Shown piece by piece: positions 52,289 through 61,100 of a stretch of 64,000 nt of DNA. Within the stretch, counting starts at the first letter, position 1. The number at the start of each line of letters is the position of its first letter. The notes beneath the pieces are model-generated. The model did no database searches. It was not told the DNA's origin and saw nothing but the letters and a program-made list of their open reading frames with translations. The stretch covers positions 62,001 through 126,000 of the forward strand of contig CAOKXF010000006.1 of the NCBI GenBank assembly GCA_948473335.1. The letters run 5' to 3'. This DNA is from an uncultured Clostridium sp. (GTDB lineage: Bacteria > Bacillota > Clostridia > TANB77 > CAG-508). Made by a program: the position numbers and the translations under genes.

Positions 52289-53116
52289 TTATTTCCTCCT
52301 TTTAACAATGAACTTATTTGTTCTATTTTTCTTATTTCTTGTCTTGTATCCTAATGCTGGTTTTCCCCATGGTGTCATTGGTCCTGCGTGTCCTACTGGT
52401 GCTCTACCTTCTCCTCCTCCATGTGGGTGATCATTAGGGTTCATTACTGATCCTCTAACTGTTGGTCTTATTCCTAAATGTCTTGTTTTTCCAGCTTTTC
52501 CTAATTTTATATTCTCATGATCACTATTTCCTATTGTTCCTATTGTTGCTCTACATACTGCTAATACTAATCTCATTTCTCCTGATGGTAATCTTACATG
52601 TGCATATTTTCCTTCTTTTGCCATTAATTGTGCACTTTGTCCAGCTGCTTTTACTAATTTTCCTCCTTGCATTGGATTTAATTCTATATTATGAATTAAT
52701 GTTCCTACTGGTATATTTGATATTGGTAAACAGTTTCCTGGCTTTATGTCCGCATTTTCTCCTGACATTACTTTGTCTCCATCTGTTATTCCTTGTGGTG
52801 CTAATATATATGCTTTTTCTCCATCTTCATATTGAATTAATGCTATGTTTGCACTTCTATTTGGATCATATTCGATTCCTATTACTGTTGCTTCCATATC
52901 ATCTTTTCTTCTCTTAAAATCTATTATTCTGTATTTTTGTCTGTTTCCTCCACCTTGATGTCTTACTGTTATTCTTCCATATGAATTTCTACCTGCATTT
53001 TTCTTTTTTACTGTTAATAATGATTTTTCAGGTGTTGTTTTTGTTATTTCTTCATATGTTGATACTGTCATATTTCTTCTTGATGGTGTATATGCTTTGA
53101 AATGTTTCATTCCCAT
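52289..53116 (-). CDS. rplB: 50S ribosomal protein L2
   Basis: A 275-residue peptidyl-transferase-centre protein. [20 protein letters not shown] begins it, followed by [20 protein letters not shown] and the C-terminal [20 protein letters not shown] with the conserved His needed for activity. Standard length. A small extra gene lies between it and rplW. Confidence 0.97.
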   Translation of the reverse strand: MGMKHFKAYTPSRRNMTVSTYEEITKTTPEKSLLTVKKKNAGRNSYGRITVRHQGGGNRQKYRIIDFKRRKDDMEATVIGIEYDPNRSANIALIQYEDGEKAYILAPQGITDGDKVMSGENADIKPGNCLPISNIPVGTLIHNIELNPMQGGKLVKAAGQSAQLMAKEGKYAHVRLPSGEMRLVLAVCRATIGTIGNSDHENIKLGKAGKTRHLGIRPTVRGSVMNPNDHPHGGGEGRAPVGHAGPMTPWGKPALGYKTRNKKNRTNKFIVKRRK

Positions 53117-53160
53117 TGTTCTTCTCTCCTTCTATTTATTTTCCGAGTTTTTTCTCGATA

Positions 53161-53367
53161 TTATTCTCTTTCATTATCCTCTTCACCCATTACTTTATTT
53201 AAAATTTCCTCGTATTCTTCTTGTAGCTCATGTTGTTCCATGTGCGCTGTTGGATGCATTGGACCATCTACTATGATTTTAGGTTTATGTGGCATAAATA
53301 CATCTACCTGTGTTTGATAGTTTAAATCTGTTTTCAAACTGTTTTTAAAATCTTGTTTCTTTTCCAT
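53161..53367 (-). CDS. Small acidic protein of unknown function inside the S10 operon
   Basis: A 68-residue protein encoded between rplW and rplB, where most bacteria have no gene. It begins MEKKQDFKNSLKTDLNYQTQ, contains VDVFMPHKPKIIVDGPMHPT with two His-containing turns, and ends in an acidic helix HELQEEYEEILNKVMGEEDN. The ribosome binding site GGGAG lies in the last codons of rplW, nine bases before the ATG, so it should be translated with its neighbours. No membrane segment or known domain. It is Met/His-rich around residues 25-45, so metal binding is conceivable but not shown. Confidence 0.7.
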   Translation of the reverse strand: MEKKQDFKNSLKTDLNYQTQVDVFMPHKPKIIVDGPMHPTAHMEQHELQEEYEEILNKVMGEEDNERE

Positions 53368-53370
53368 AAT

Positions 53371-53718
53371 CTATGCTCCCATAAATTCATCTATTGCGTC
53401 TTTATATTTTTTAGATACTTTTTCTACTTTTCCGCCTTTGCCTAAATATGTTTTTTCTGATGGATTTATGTCTATTGTTACTATTGCTTTTTTCCAGTCT
53501 GATGTTTTTCCTTCTACATATCTTACTCTTTTTGTTTTTCCTTTTACTGTCATTGTGTTTACATTTAATACTTTTACTTCAAATAGTTTTTCTACTGCTC
53601 TTGCTATATCAACTTTTGTTGCTTTTCTGTTTACTTCGAAAGTGTATTTTCCGTTTTGCATTTCGTCATTACTTTTTTCAGTAATTACTGGTGCTATTAT
53701 TATTTCTTCTGGTTTCAT
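53371..53718 (-). CDS. rplW: 50S ribosomal protein L23
   Basis: A 115-residue tunnel-exit protein that docks trigger factor and SRP. KPEEIIIAPVITEKSNDEMQ begins it; GKYTFEVNRKATKVDIARAV and FEVKVLNVNTMTVKGKTKRV are typical. The C-terminus (KVEKVSKKYKDAIDEFMGA) is about 15 residues longer than the usual L23 and covers the ribosome binding site of the next small gene. Confidence 0.96.
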   Translation of the reverse strand: MKPEEIIIAPVITEKSNDEMQNGKYTFEVNRKATKVDIARAVEKLFEVKVLNVNTMTVKGKTKRVRYVEGKTSDWKKAIVTIDINPSEKTYLGKGGKVEKVSKKYKDAIDEFMGA

Positions 53719-53720
53719 AA

Positions 53721-54344
53721 TTAAGCGTACACCTCCTCTAATTTCTTAACAGTTTCTAATGGTAATACTAATTTGTTATATTTTAATAAGTCATATACAT
53801 TTATCATATTTAATGTTATAGCTTTTACACCTTCTATATTTCTACTTGATAAATATACATTGTCATTTTTGTCTGCTAATATTATTAATGTTTTTCCTTC
53901 TACTTTTAAATCTGATAATGCTTTTACCATTGTTTTTGTTTTTATTTCTGCTAATTCTAATTTGTCTACTACTGTTAATTCTTGTTCTTTTACTTTTGAA
54001 CTTAATAATGATTTTATTGCTAATTGTTTTTCTTTTTTGTTTATTTTATAACTGTATGAACGTGGTTTTGGTCCTAATGCTATTCCACCTTTTATCCATT
54101 GTGGTGCACGTATACTTCCTTGTCTTGCTCTACCTGTTCCTTTTTGTCTCCATGGTTTTCTTCCACCACCACTAACTTCACTTCTTGTTTTTGTACTTTG
54201 TGTACCTTGTCTTTGATTAGCTAGGTAATTTACTAGTACGCTATGTACTACTGCTTCATTTGGTTCTATTCCAAATATTGCTTCACTTAATTCTACATCG
54301 CTTACTTTTTTACCTTGTATATCATATACGTCTACTTTTGGCAT
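53721..54344 (-). CDS. rplD: 50S ribosomal protein L4
   Basis: A 207-residue protein that reaches the tunnel and in some bacteria represses the S10 operon. MPKVDVYDIQGKKVSDVELS begins it; the loop RQGTQSTKTRSEVSGGGRKP then WRQKGTGRARQGSIRAPQWI is conserved. It lies two bases from rplW. Normal length. Confidence 0.97.
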   Translation of the reverse strand: MPKVDVYDIQGKKVSDVELSEAIFGIEPNEAVVHSVLVNYLANQRQGTQSTKTRSEVSGGGRKPWRQKGTGRARQGSIRAPQWIKGGIALGPKPRSYSYKINKKEKQLAIKSLLSSKVKEQELTVVDKLELAEIKTKTMVKALSDLKVEGKTLIILADKNDNVYLSSRNIEGVKAITLNMINVYDLLKYNKLVLPLETVKKLEEVYA

Positions 54345-54364
54345 TTCGTTTTTCTCTCCTTTCT

Positions 54365-55000
54365 CTATTTGCTAGCTCTTACTGCTGATTTTATTTTTAG
54401 GATAGCTCCTTTTGCTCCTGGAACACTTCCTTTTATTAATAGTACATTTTTATCCATGTCTACTTTTACTATGTCTAAGTTTTGTACTGTTACTGTTACT
54501 TTTCCCATATGTCCTGGTAATTTTTTCCCTTTGAATACTCTTCCTGGTGTTGATGTTGGTCCCATTGAACCTGGTCTTCTATGATACATTGAACCATGTC
54601 CCATTGGTCCTCTTGATTGTCCATGTCTTTTGATTACGCCTTGGAATCCTTTTCCTTTTGATGTTCCTTGTACATCTACTTTTTCTCCATCTTGGAATAT
54701 ATCTGCTTTGATTTCATCTCCAATTTTAATGTTTTCAATTGTTTCTAATCTGAATTCTCTTAGATATTTTTTTGCTGTTAAATTATTCTTTGTGAAGTGT
54801 CCTTTTTCTGGTTTGTTTATGTGTTTGTCTTTTACTTCTCCAAATCCTAATTGTACTGCTTCGTATCCGTCAGTTTCCATTGTTTTTACTTGTGCTACTA
54901 CACATGGTCCTGCTTCTACTACTGTTACTGGAATAACTACTCCATTTTCATCAAATATTTGTGTCATTCCTATTTTCTTTCCTATTATTGCTTTTTTCAT
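54365..55000 (-). CDS. rplC: 50S ribosomal protein L3
   Basis: A 211-residue early-assembly protein. [20 protein letters not shown] begins it; [20 protein letters not shown] and [20 protein letters not shown] include the glutamine of the peptidyl-transferase loop. Normal length and place after rpsJ. Confidence 0.97.
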   Translation of the reverse strand: MKKAIIGKKIGMTQIFDENGVVIPVTVVEAGPCVVAQVKTMETDGYEAVQLGFGEVKDKHINKPEKGHFTKNNLTAKKYLREFRLETIENIKIGDEIKADIFQDGEKVDVQGTSKGKGFQGVIKRHGQSRGPMGHGSMYHRRPGSMGPTSTPGRVFKGKKLPGHMGKVTVTVQNLDIVKVDMDKNVLLIKGSVPGAKGAILKIKSAVRASK

Positions 55001-55136
55001 TTTTCTTCCTCCTACTATTGGCTGATACTTCTTTTTGTACTTTATAATACAATTTTGTTTTATCAGCTTGGTTTGCTGGACTGTCTTTTAGTTTTTCAGT
55101 TCAGTTTAATGCTTTTGCATTTTTTGTCTTTATTAA

Positions 55137-55460
55137 TTATGATTTTATTTCTATGTCAACACCTGCTGGTAATTCTAACTTCATTAAGTTATCTACTGTT
55201 TTTTGTGTTGGATAAAGAATGTCAATAACTCTCTTATGTGTTCTCATTTCAAATTGTTCTCTTGAATCTTTGTGTTTGTGTGGTGAACGTAAGATTGTTA
55301 CTACTTCTTTTTGTGTTGGTAATGGAATAGGACCTGATACCTTTGCTCCTGTTTTTTTAGCTGTTTCTACTATTTTTTCAGCAGACTGATCTAAAACTAC
55401 ATGATCATAAGCTTTTAATCTTATTCTTATTTTTTCACTTGTTGCTACTGCTTTTGCCAT
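55137..55460 (-). CDS. rpsJ: 30S ribosomal protein S10
   Basis: A 107-residue 30S head protein, also a NusG/NusB partner. [20 protein letters not shown] begins it; [20 protein letters not shown] and [20 protein letters not shown] are family hallmarks. ATG 55460 has GAGGAGGGAAAT upstream; the longer open frame from 55559 runs into the leader RNA and is rejected. First gene of the operon. Confidence 0.97.
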   Translation of the reverse strand: MAKAVATSEKIRIRLKAYDHVVLDQSAEKIVETAKKTGAKVSGPIPLPTQKEVVTILRSPHKHKDSREQFEMRTHKRVIDILYPTQKTVDNLMKLELPAGVDIEIKS

Positions 55461-55697
55461 TGTAATTTCCCTCCTCTTTCTTTTTATAATTTGAATTACT
55501 TTAGCTGGCAAGTTAGAACGCACCCTGGTGTTTTGTATTTCTCCATTTAAAAATCCCAATTTGTATGATAATTAGGAATAAGCGTGTTCTTCTTTCTTAC
55601 CGCCTGGTCTAGCCAAGACATACTCCACTGAAGTTCCCTCCATTCCTCTCTTTCATAGAAATGTAGCCACATTCAGCTTCCTCGCTAAAATTCATAC
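55461..55697 (-). promoter_or_regulatory. Structured leader RNA of the S10 operon
   Basis: About 235 bases separate the promoter from rpsJ and are visibly less AT-rich than other gaps. Local helices on the minus strand include CTTGG-CTAGA-CCAGG, CATTTC/GGAATG around TATGAAAGAGA, and CTGAA/TTCAG. The first part also reads as a 28-codon frame (MNFSEEAECGYISMKERNGG then NFSGVCLG-stop), probably by chance. Long leaders of this operon are autoregulatory in other bacteria (by L4 in gammaproteobacteria); the class here is unknown to me. Confidence 0.6.
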
Positions 55698-55703
55698 TGC
55701 TAT

Positions 55704-55732
55704 ATTATACCTTTTATTCCTTTATATGTCAA
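55704..55732 (-). promoter_or_regulatory. Consensus SigA promoter of the S10-spc-alpha operon
   Basis: On the minus strand TTGACA (55727-55732), a 17-base spacer and TATAAT (55704-55709): a perfect match in both boxes. It lies just past the 3' end of the histidine kinase gene and about 240 bases before rpsJ. Confidence 0.9.
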
Positions 55733-55760
55733 TACTTTTTGGAATTTTTTTCATTAATCT

Positions 55761-56849
55761 TTATTTATTAAAAGCTACAGAAAATTCAATAAAATCATCA
55801 TCATTCTTTACAGAAATACTACCATTATGCAATTCTATAATCTGTTTTGTAATCGCAAGACCTAATCCTGTACCACCTGTTGTTGCTGTTCGTGCTTCAT
55901 CAACTCTATAAAACTTCTCAAATAATTTATCTAATTTATAATCTGGAATTTTATCTCCCTTATTTCTAAATTTCAGTTTTATAACGTCTTCATTCTGCTC
56001 TACATTTATTTCTATGTCTGTGCTTTCATAACTATAATTAATTGCATTTTTAATAATGTTTCCAAATGCTCTTGCTAATTTATCTCCATCACCTAAAAAA
56101 TCAATCTGTTTAGGTTTATTTATTATATATTTCAGGTTCTTTTCTTGTAGCATAGGATAAAATTCATCCAATAATTGATCTAGTAAAATTGATAAATCAA
56201 TTTTATTTTTAATAATTGGGATTTCCTGTAAATTATATCTAGTAATTTCAAAAAATTGATTTATTAATTCTTCTAATCTAAGTGATTTTTTCAGTGCTAT
56301 ATTTATATATTTTTCTTGCGTATTCTTTGAAATTTGATTTTCCTCTTCTAATAAATTTAAATATCCTATTACAGATGTTAATGGTGTTTTTAAATCATGG
56401 GCTATATACATAAGTAAATCATTTCTTTTTTGGACTTCTTCTTTTGCTTTATTTTTACTTGTTAATATATTTACTCTTATCTTATTCAACCTATTCTCTA
56501 ATATTATTAATTCATTCGAAAGTTTTACATCTTGCTCTGGATTTTTCATTATTTTGTCCATTGCAACTATTATTTCTACCATATTTTTATTTGAATTTCT
56601 AATTACTAAAAAAGATATACTTATAAATATTATCAAATATATTATTCCCATTAATAATGTTTTGTTTTGTACACACCATCTATAAAAGTATATATTTGTA
56701 TTTGCTAATTCATTTGCTAACTCATCATTATAGATACCATCTATCATTATTGCAAATATTACAATAACAATTATACTATATAAAATTATTTTTATCGAAC
56801 ATTTTATTGCTATACTATTTTTTAATTTTGAAAATTCATTATTATTCAA
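55761..56849 (-). CDS. VanS-like sensor histidine kinase
   Basis: A 362-residue membrane kinase with two TM segments (about 17-38 and 63-83) enclosing a short 25-residue outside loop, so it probably senses within the membrane or via a partner. HAMP-like linker, then the phospho-acceptor His in MYIAHDLKTPLTSVIGYLN (about 151), N box FGNIIKNAINYSYE, and G boxes RNKGDKIPDYKLDKLF and GTGLGLAITKQIIELHNG. It overlaps the response regulator by eight bases (coupled translation). The signal is unknown; family members respond to glycopeptides or envelope stress. Confidence 0.92.
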   Translation of the reverse strand: MNNNEFSKLKNSIAIKCSIKIILYSIIVIVIFAIMIDGIYNDELANELANTNIYFYRWCVQNKTLLMGIIYLIIFISISFLVIRNSNKNMVEIIVAMDKIMKNPEQDVKLSNELIILENRLNKIRVNILTSKNKAKEEVQKRNDLLMYIAHDLKTPLTSVIGYLNLLEEENQISKNTQEKYINIALKKSLRLEELINQFFEITRYNLQEIPIIKNKIDLSILLDQLLDEFYPMLQEKNLKYIINKPKQIDFLGDGDKLARAFGNIIKNAINYSYESTDIEINVEQNEDVIKLKFRNKGDKIPDYKLDKLFEKFYRVDEARTATTGGTGLGLAITKQIIELHNGSISVKNDDDFIEFSVAFNK

Positions 56850-57522
56850 TTTTATATCCCACTCCCCATACAGTTTTTATAAATTTAGGATTTTTTGTAT
56901 CATCTTTTAATTTTTCTCTTATCCTTCTTATATGAACCATAACAGTATTGTTATTATTCAAATATTTTTCTTTCCATACCTTTTCAAATAATTCCTCCGA
57001 ACTTACAACATTTCCTCTGCTACTTGCTAGATATGCCAAAACGTCAAATTCTAATGGTGTAAGTTCTATTTCTTTATCATATAATAGACACTTATGTTTT
57101 TCTCTTTTTATTTCTAGTCCATCTATGTATATATCTTCTTCATCATTCTTTTCGTTATATTTTGTATATCTTCTTATTGCTGATTTTACTCTGGCAACTA
57201 ATTCAAGTGGATTAAATGGTTTTGTTATATAATCATCTGCTCCTAATGTCAACCCTGCTATTTTGTCATTATCTTCTACTTTTGCTGTTAACATTATTAT
57301 TGGAAACTTAAATTTCTTATTTCTTATCATTTTACAAATCTCAAATCCATCTTTTCCTTTTATCATTATATCTAATATTGCTAAGTCTAACTCAACTTTA
57401 TTTATGCATTCTATTGCTTCTTCTGATGTATAAAATTTGTAAACATTATAATTTTCATTTTTTAAATATACTTCTACTAAATCTGCTATTTCTCTTTCAT
57501 CATCTAATATTAATACATTCAT
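56842..57522 (-). CDS. VanR/OmpR-family response regulator
   Basis: A 226-residue regulator. The receiver domain has acidic residues LDDERE (about 6-10), phospho-acceptor Asp in LAILDIMI (about 51) and Lys in TKPFNPLEL. The C-terminal winged helix has LTPLEFDVLAYLASSRGNVV and NTVMVHIRRIREKL with the terminal WGVGYKI. The upstream region holds TAAGAA direct repeats 11 bases apart, a likely autoregulatory site. AAAGGAG lies before the ATG. Confidence 0.94.
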   Translation of the reverse strand: MNVLILDDEREIADLVEVYLKNENYNVYKFYTSEEAIECINKVELDLAILDIMIKGKDGFEICKMIRNKKFKFPIIMLTAKVEDNDKIAGLTLGADDYITKPFNPLELVARVKSAIRRYTKYNEKNDEEDIYIDGLEIKREKHKCLLYDKEIELTPLEFDVLAYLASSRGNVVSSEELFEKVWKEKYLNNNNTVMVHIRRIREKLKDDTKNPKFIKTVWGVGYKIE

Positions 57523-57622
57523 TTAAATTGTTACTCCTTTCTCATTTTACTTAGTATCTATCGAATTTTTTTTATAGATTATAACATATTTCTTTTATCT
57601 TTTCTCATTATTCTAACAATTG

Positions 57623-57657
57623 TAAGAAAATTTTAAGAATATATTAATCATTTCTTA
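57623..57657. promoter_or_regulatory. Candidate response-regulator operator
   Basis: Direct repeats TAAGAA at 57623-57628 and 57634-57639 (11-base spacing) and an inverted TTCTTA at 57652-57657. They lie between the divergent regulator and F420-ligase-like genes. The spacing suits an OmpR-type dimer. Confidence 0.4.
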
Positions 57658-57711
57658 AAACTCTTTTTTTCTTTTATTTGTATACTTTAATTAATTTAAG
57701 GAGGAATTGTT

Positions 57712-58413
57712 ATGGAATTTTTTGCAAACCCAGGAAAAAATATTGAAATTAAAGTAGGCAATGATATCTTTTTAAGACATGCCATCAAAACTAAATTTAT
57801 CAATACTACTGATAATTATTTAAATATTATAAATGAATATGTTTCCAATATTTATCAAGATGGAGATATTATTTCTATCAGTGAAAAAATTATTAGTCTT
57901 TGTCAAAACCAAATTATTAAAAGAGAAGATATTAAAATTGGATTTTGGGCAAAATTTTTATCTTTCTTTGCTTCCCATCCTTCTACTGGTGTTGGTGTTG
58001 GTGAAAGTATTAAAATGCAATTTGCTATTGATACAGTTGGACTTTTTAAAGTATTATTTGCAAGTTTTGCTAGTGGTTTTACTAAATTGTTTGGAATAAA
58101 AGGCGTATTTTATAAAATTGTTGGACAAGATGTTAGTGGTCTAGATGGTTTTTATGATCATATATGGTCTGAATATAAGGATATTGGTATTATGCTTCCT
58201 AAGAATCCAACTTTTGTTTGCAATGATATTAAAAATAAATTTGGTATTAGTTGTATGATTGTTGACTGCAACGATTTGGGACAAGAAATTTTAGGTAAAT
58301 CAGATGATATTATTTTTTCTGATAACTTTTTGAAACAGTTAATTATTGATAATCCTGCTGGTCAAGGTAACCAAAAAACTCCTATTATTCTTATTAGGAA
58401 AAAAACATGTTAA
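57712..58413 (+). CDS. Coenzyme F420:L-glutamate ligase-like (CofE) family protein
   Basis: A 233-residue protein with the CofE-like fold. VGNDIFLRHAIKTKFINTTD, DGDIISISEKIISLCQNQII, the substrate region KIVGQDVSGLDGFYDHIWSE and CMIVDCNDLGQEILGKSDD match the F420-0:gamma-glutamyl ligase family. No other F420 gene is present and clostridia of this kind are not known to make F420, so it probably glutamylates another substrate. T-ending codons mark it as a long-resident plus-strand gene. AAGGAGG precedes the ATG. It is followed by a long-armed hairpin. Confidence 0.82.
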   Translation: MEFFANPGKNIEIKVGNDIFLRHAIKTKFINTTDNYLNIINEYVSNIYQDGDIISISEKIISLCQNQIIKREDIKIGFWAKFLSFFASHPSTGVGVGESIKMQFAIDTVGLFKVLFASFASGFTKLFGIKGVFYKIVGQDVSGLDGFYDHIWSEYKDIGIMLPKNPTFVCNDIKNKFGISCMIVDCNDLGQEILGKSDDIIFSDNFLKQLIIDNPAGQGNQKTPIILIRKKTC

Positions 58414-58476
58414 AATTTTTAATCTTTTTCTAGGACATATTTTTCTGTATCCTCTATGTGTTAGGATTAAAAATTT
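58413..58476 (+). terminator. Long-range inverted repeat after the CofE-like gene
   Basis: AAATTTTTAATC (58413-58424) pairs with GATTAAAAATTT (58465-58476), with an inner AGGA/TCCT pairing. It starts at the stop codon. Probable terminator, although there is no T-run beyond the second arm. Confidence 0.45.
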
Positions 58477-58487
58477 GCAACTTTATG

Positions 58488-58516
58488 TTCCATATTTTAT
58501 TAAAATCTGTTATAAT
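58488..58516 (+). promoter_or_regulatory. Possible promoter of the 94-residue gene
   Basis: TTCCAT (58488-58493), a 17-base spacer and TATAAT (58511-58516), then a small GCACT/AGTGC hairpin before GGAGG. The -35 box is weak. Confidence 0.35.
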
Positions 58517-58560
58517 TATATTAATAAGCACTCAAGAAGTGCGTAATATGGAGGTAAGCT

Positions 58561-58845
58561 ATGACAGCACAGAGAACATTTTTTGATACTATTCATTCCA
58601 GAGGTATTCTGGCTGAAACAGGACGGGAAGAATTTGAGATAAGGGAACCTATTAAAAGGAAATATATTCTTCTTTCATACCTTCCCGATGACCCTTTTGA
58701 AGCAGAAAAAGCTCAAACAATGGCGATGCTCTACGCAGATAAGATAGGAGCTGAGTTTATAGCAAACAGGCAGTTCGTTGAGGACCCTAAAAATTCCTTA
58801 ATTATATCAATGGATATGCTTAGTCTTTATGAGAACGCTATTTAA
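58561..58845 (+). CDS. Hypothetical protein, probably acquired
   Basis: A 94-residue soluble protein: MTAQRTFFDTIHSRGILAET, RKYILLSYLPDDPFEAEKAQ, TMAMLYADKIGAEFIANRQF. I do not recognise it. It uses codons rare in this window (CGG, CTC, GAC, GGA-rich) and is visibly less AT-rich than its neighbours, so it is probably a transferred gene. Strong ribosome binding site (GGAGGTAAGCT) and terminator suggest it is expressed. It lies alone between the CofE-like gene and eno. Confidence 0.7.
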   Translation: MTAQRTFFDTIHSRGILAETGREEFEIREPIKRKYILLSYLPDDPFEAEKAQTMAMLYADKIGAEFIANRQFVEDPKNSLIISMDMLSLYENAI

Positions 58846-58866
58846 CTTATTCTGCATCTATGCACT

Positions 58867-58916
58867 AAAAAAGATACATATGTGAATGTCTTTTTATTCA
58901 CATATGTATCTTTTTT
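58867..58916. terminator. Strong bidirectional terminator
   Basis: Perfect 21-base arms (58867-58887, 58896-58916) with A6 on the left and T6 on the right. They lie between the convergent 94-residue gene and eno, serving both directions. Confidence 0.92.
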
Positions 58917-58926
58917 GTAATATAAT

Positions 58927-60246
<1,320 letters not shown>

Positions 60247-60277
60247 TTAATTTCTTAAATTTTTACAACTAATTTGC

Positions 60278-60306
60278 ATTATATAACATTTTTTCTCTAT
60301 TTTCAA
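60278..60306 (-). promoter_or_regulatory. Promoter of eno
   Basis: On the minus strand TTGAAA (60301-60306), a 17-base spacer and TATAAT (60278-60283), about 45 bases before the eno start. Confidence 0.7.
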
Positions 60307-60349
60307 CAGTTTGTATACACTTTCTTCATTTTCAATCTGTTTTTAATAT

Positions 60350-61018
60350 TTACTTTTTATATAATATTTGGTTCGTTGTCTGTTTTTCGTTTTTACTTGC
60401 TACATACTCTGCACTCTGAATACTCTCATATCCTGCTGTTTCATAATCTACAATATTTTTTATACTTGTTATATATATGCCTTCCTCATAACTTTCATTT
60501 GTATCTAATACATTAAATTGATTATTGTATTTTTCAAGTACTTTTCTTTCTTCTCTATTACAACATTCCATTCCTTGATGTAAATATTTGTATCTCCAAA
60601 TTATATGTCTTTCATAACTTGTATATTCATTATCCCTTAATAAATCTTCATAATTATATTCTATTTTGAATTTGGAATTTTTTATTGTTATAGTTAAATT
60701 GCTCCATAGTTTTTGACTACTTTCCTTGAATTTCTGTCTTAATCCCTTTACAGTATCATATAACATTTCTACCAGTCTTAAATAATCTTCTTCTTCAATA
60801 TTGAATTTTGATGGTATTTCATATACATTTATTGGTTTCCTTTTTATTATACCCTTTGGTATGTAATAGAAAAATAGCTCTCCTGTTTGATTAGTTCCTA
60901 CTTCTTCTATTACTGATGCATATAAATATACCTCTTCCCACTTTTCTGGTATCATATAAAATAATTTCTTTTGTATTTCTTGATATTTCTCTTCAATTTC
61001 TTGATTATTCTCTAGCAT
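60350..61018 (-). CDS. YezG/DUF600-family immunity protein
   Basis: A 222-residue protein of the YezG-like family, which neutralises LXG-type polymorphic toxins such as YeeF in Bacillus. The family pattern is clear: KKLFYMIPEKWEEVYLYASV, ETNQTGELFFYYIP-type GTNQTGELFFYYIPKGI, IEEEDYLRLVEMLYDTVKGL, SNLTITIKNSKFKIEYNYED and TSYERHIIWRYKYLHQG. It has an extra C-terminal tail of about 60 residues. No toxin gene is adjacent, so it is an orphan immunity gene placed between gpmI and eno. AAAGGGG precedes the ATG. Confidence 0.82.
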   Translation of the reverse strand: MLENNQEIEEKYQEIQKKLFYMIPEKWEEVYLYASVIEEVGTNQTGELFFYYIPKGIIKRKPINVYEIPSKFNIEEEDYLRLVEMLYDTVKGLRQKFKESSQKLWSNLTITIKNSKFKIEYNYEDLLRDNEYTSYERHIIWRYKYLHQGMECCNREERKVLEKYNNQFNVLDTNESYEEGIYITSIKNIVDYETAGYESIQSAEYVASKNEKQTTNQILYKK

Positions 61019-61035
61019 TTTTTCCCCTTTAATAT

Positions 61036-61081
61036 TTATTATATAGGATATCTCCCATATTTTTATAATCCTATATAATAA
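61036..61081 (-). terminator. Hairpin between gpmI and the yezG-like gene
   Basis: Perfect 14-base arms TTATTATATAGGAT (61036-61049) and ATCCTATATAATAA (61068-61081). They lie 20 bases past the gpmI stop side and just before the AAAGGGG of the yezG-like gene. No T-run; could separate expression of the two genes. Confidence 0.55.
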
Positions 61082-61100
61082 AATTTTATTTTCTAATGTT

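Noticed and set aside
55461..55559. N-terminal extension of rpsJ (33 extra codons)
   Set aside because: The extension has no ribosome binding site, covers leader structure, and S10 proteins start at MAK with GAGGAGG in front here.
55610..55696. A 28-codon reading frame (MNFSEEAECGYI...) in the S10 leader as a leader peptide
   Set aside because: GCGAGG lies after the start codon rather than before it and the sequence has no regulatory codon run; structured RNA explains the region better.
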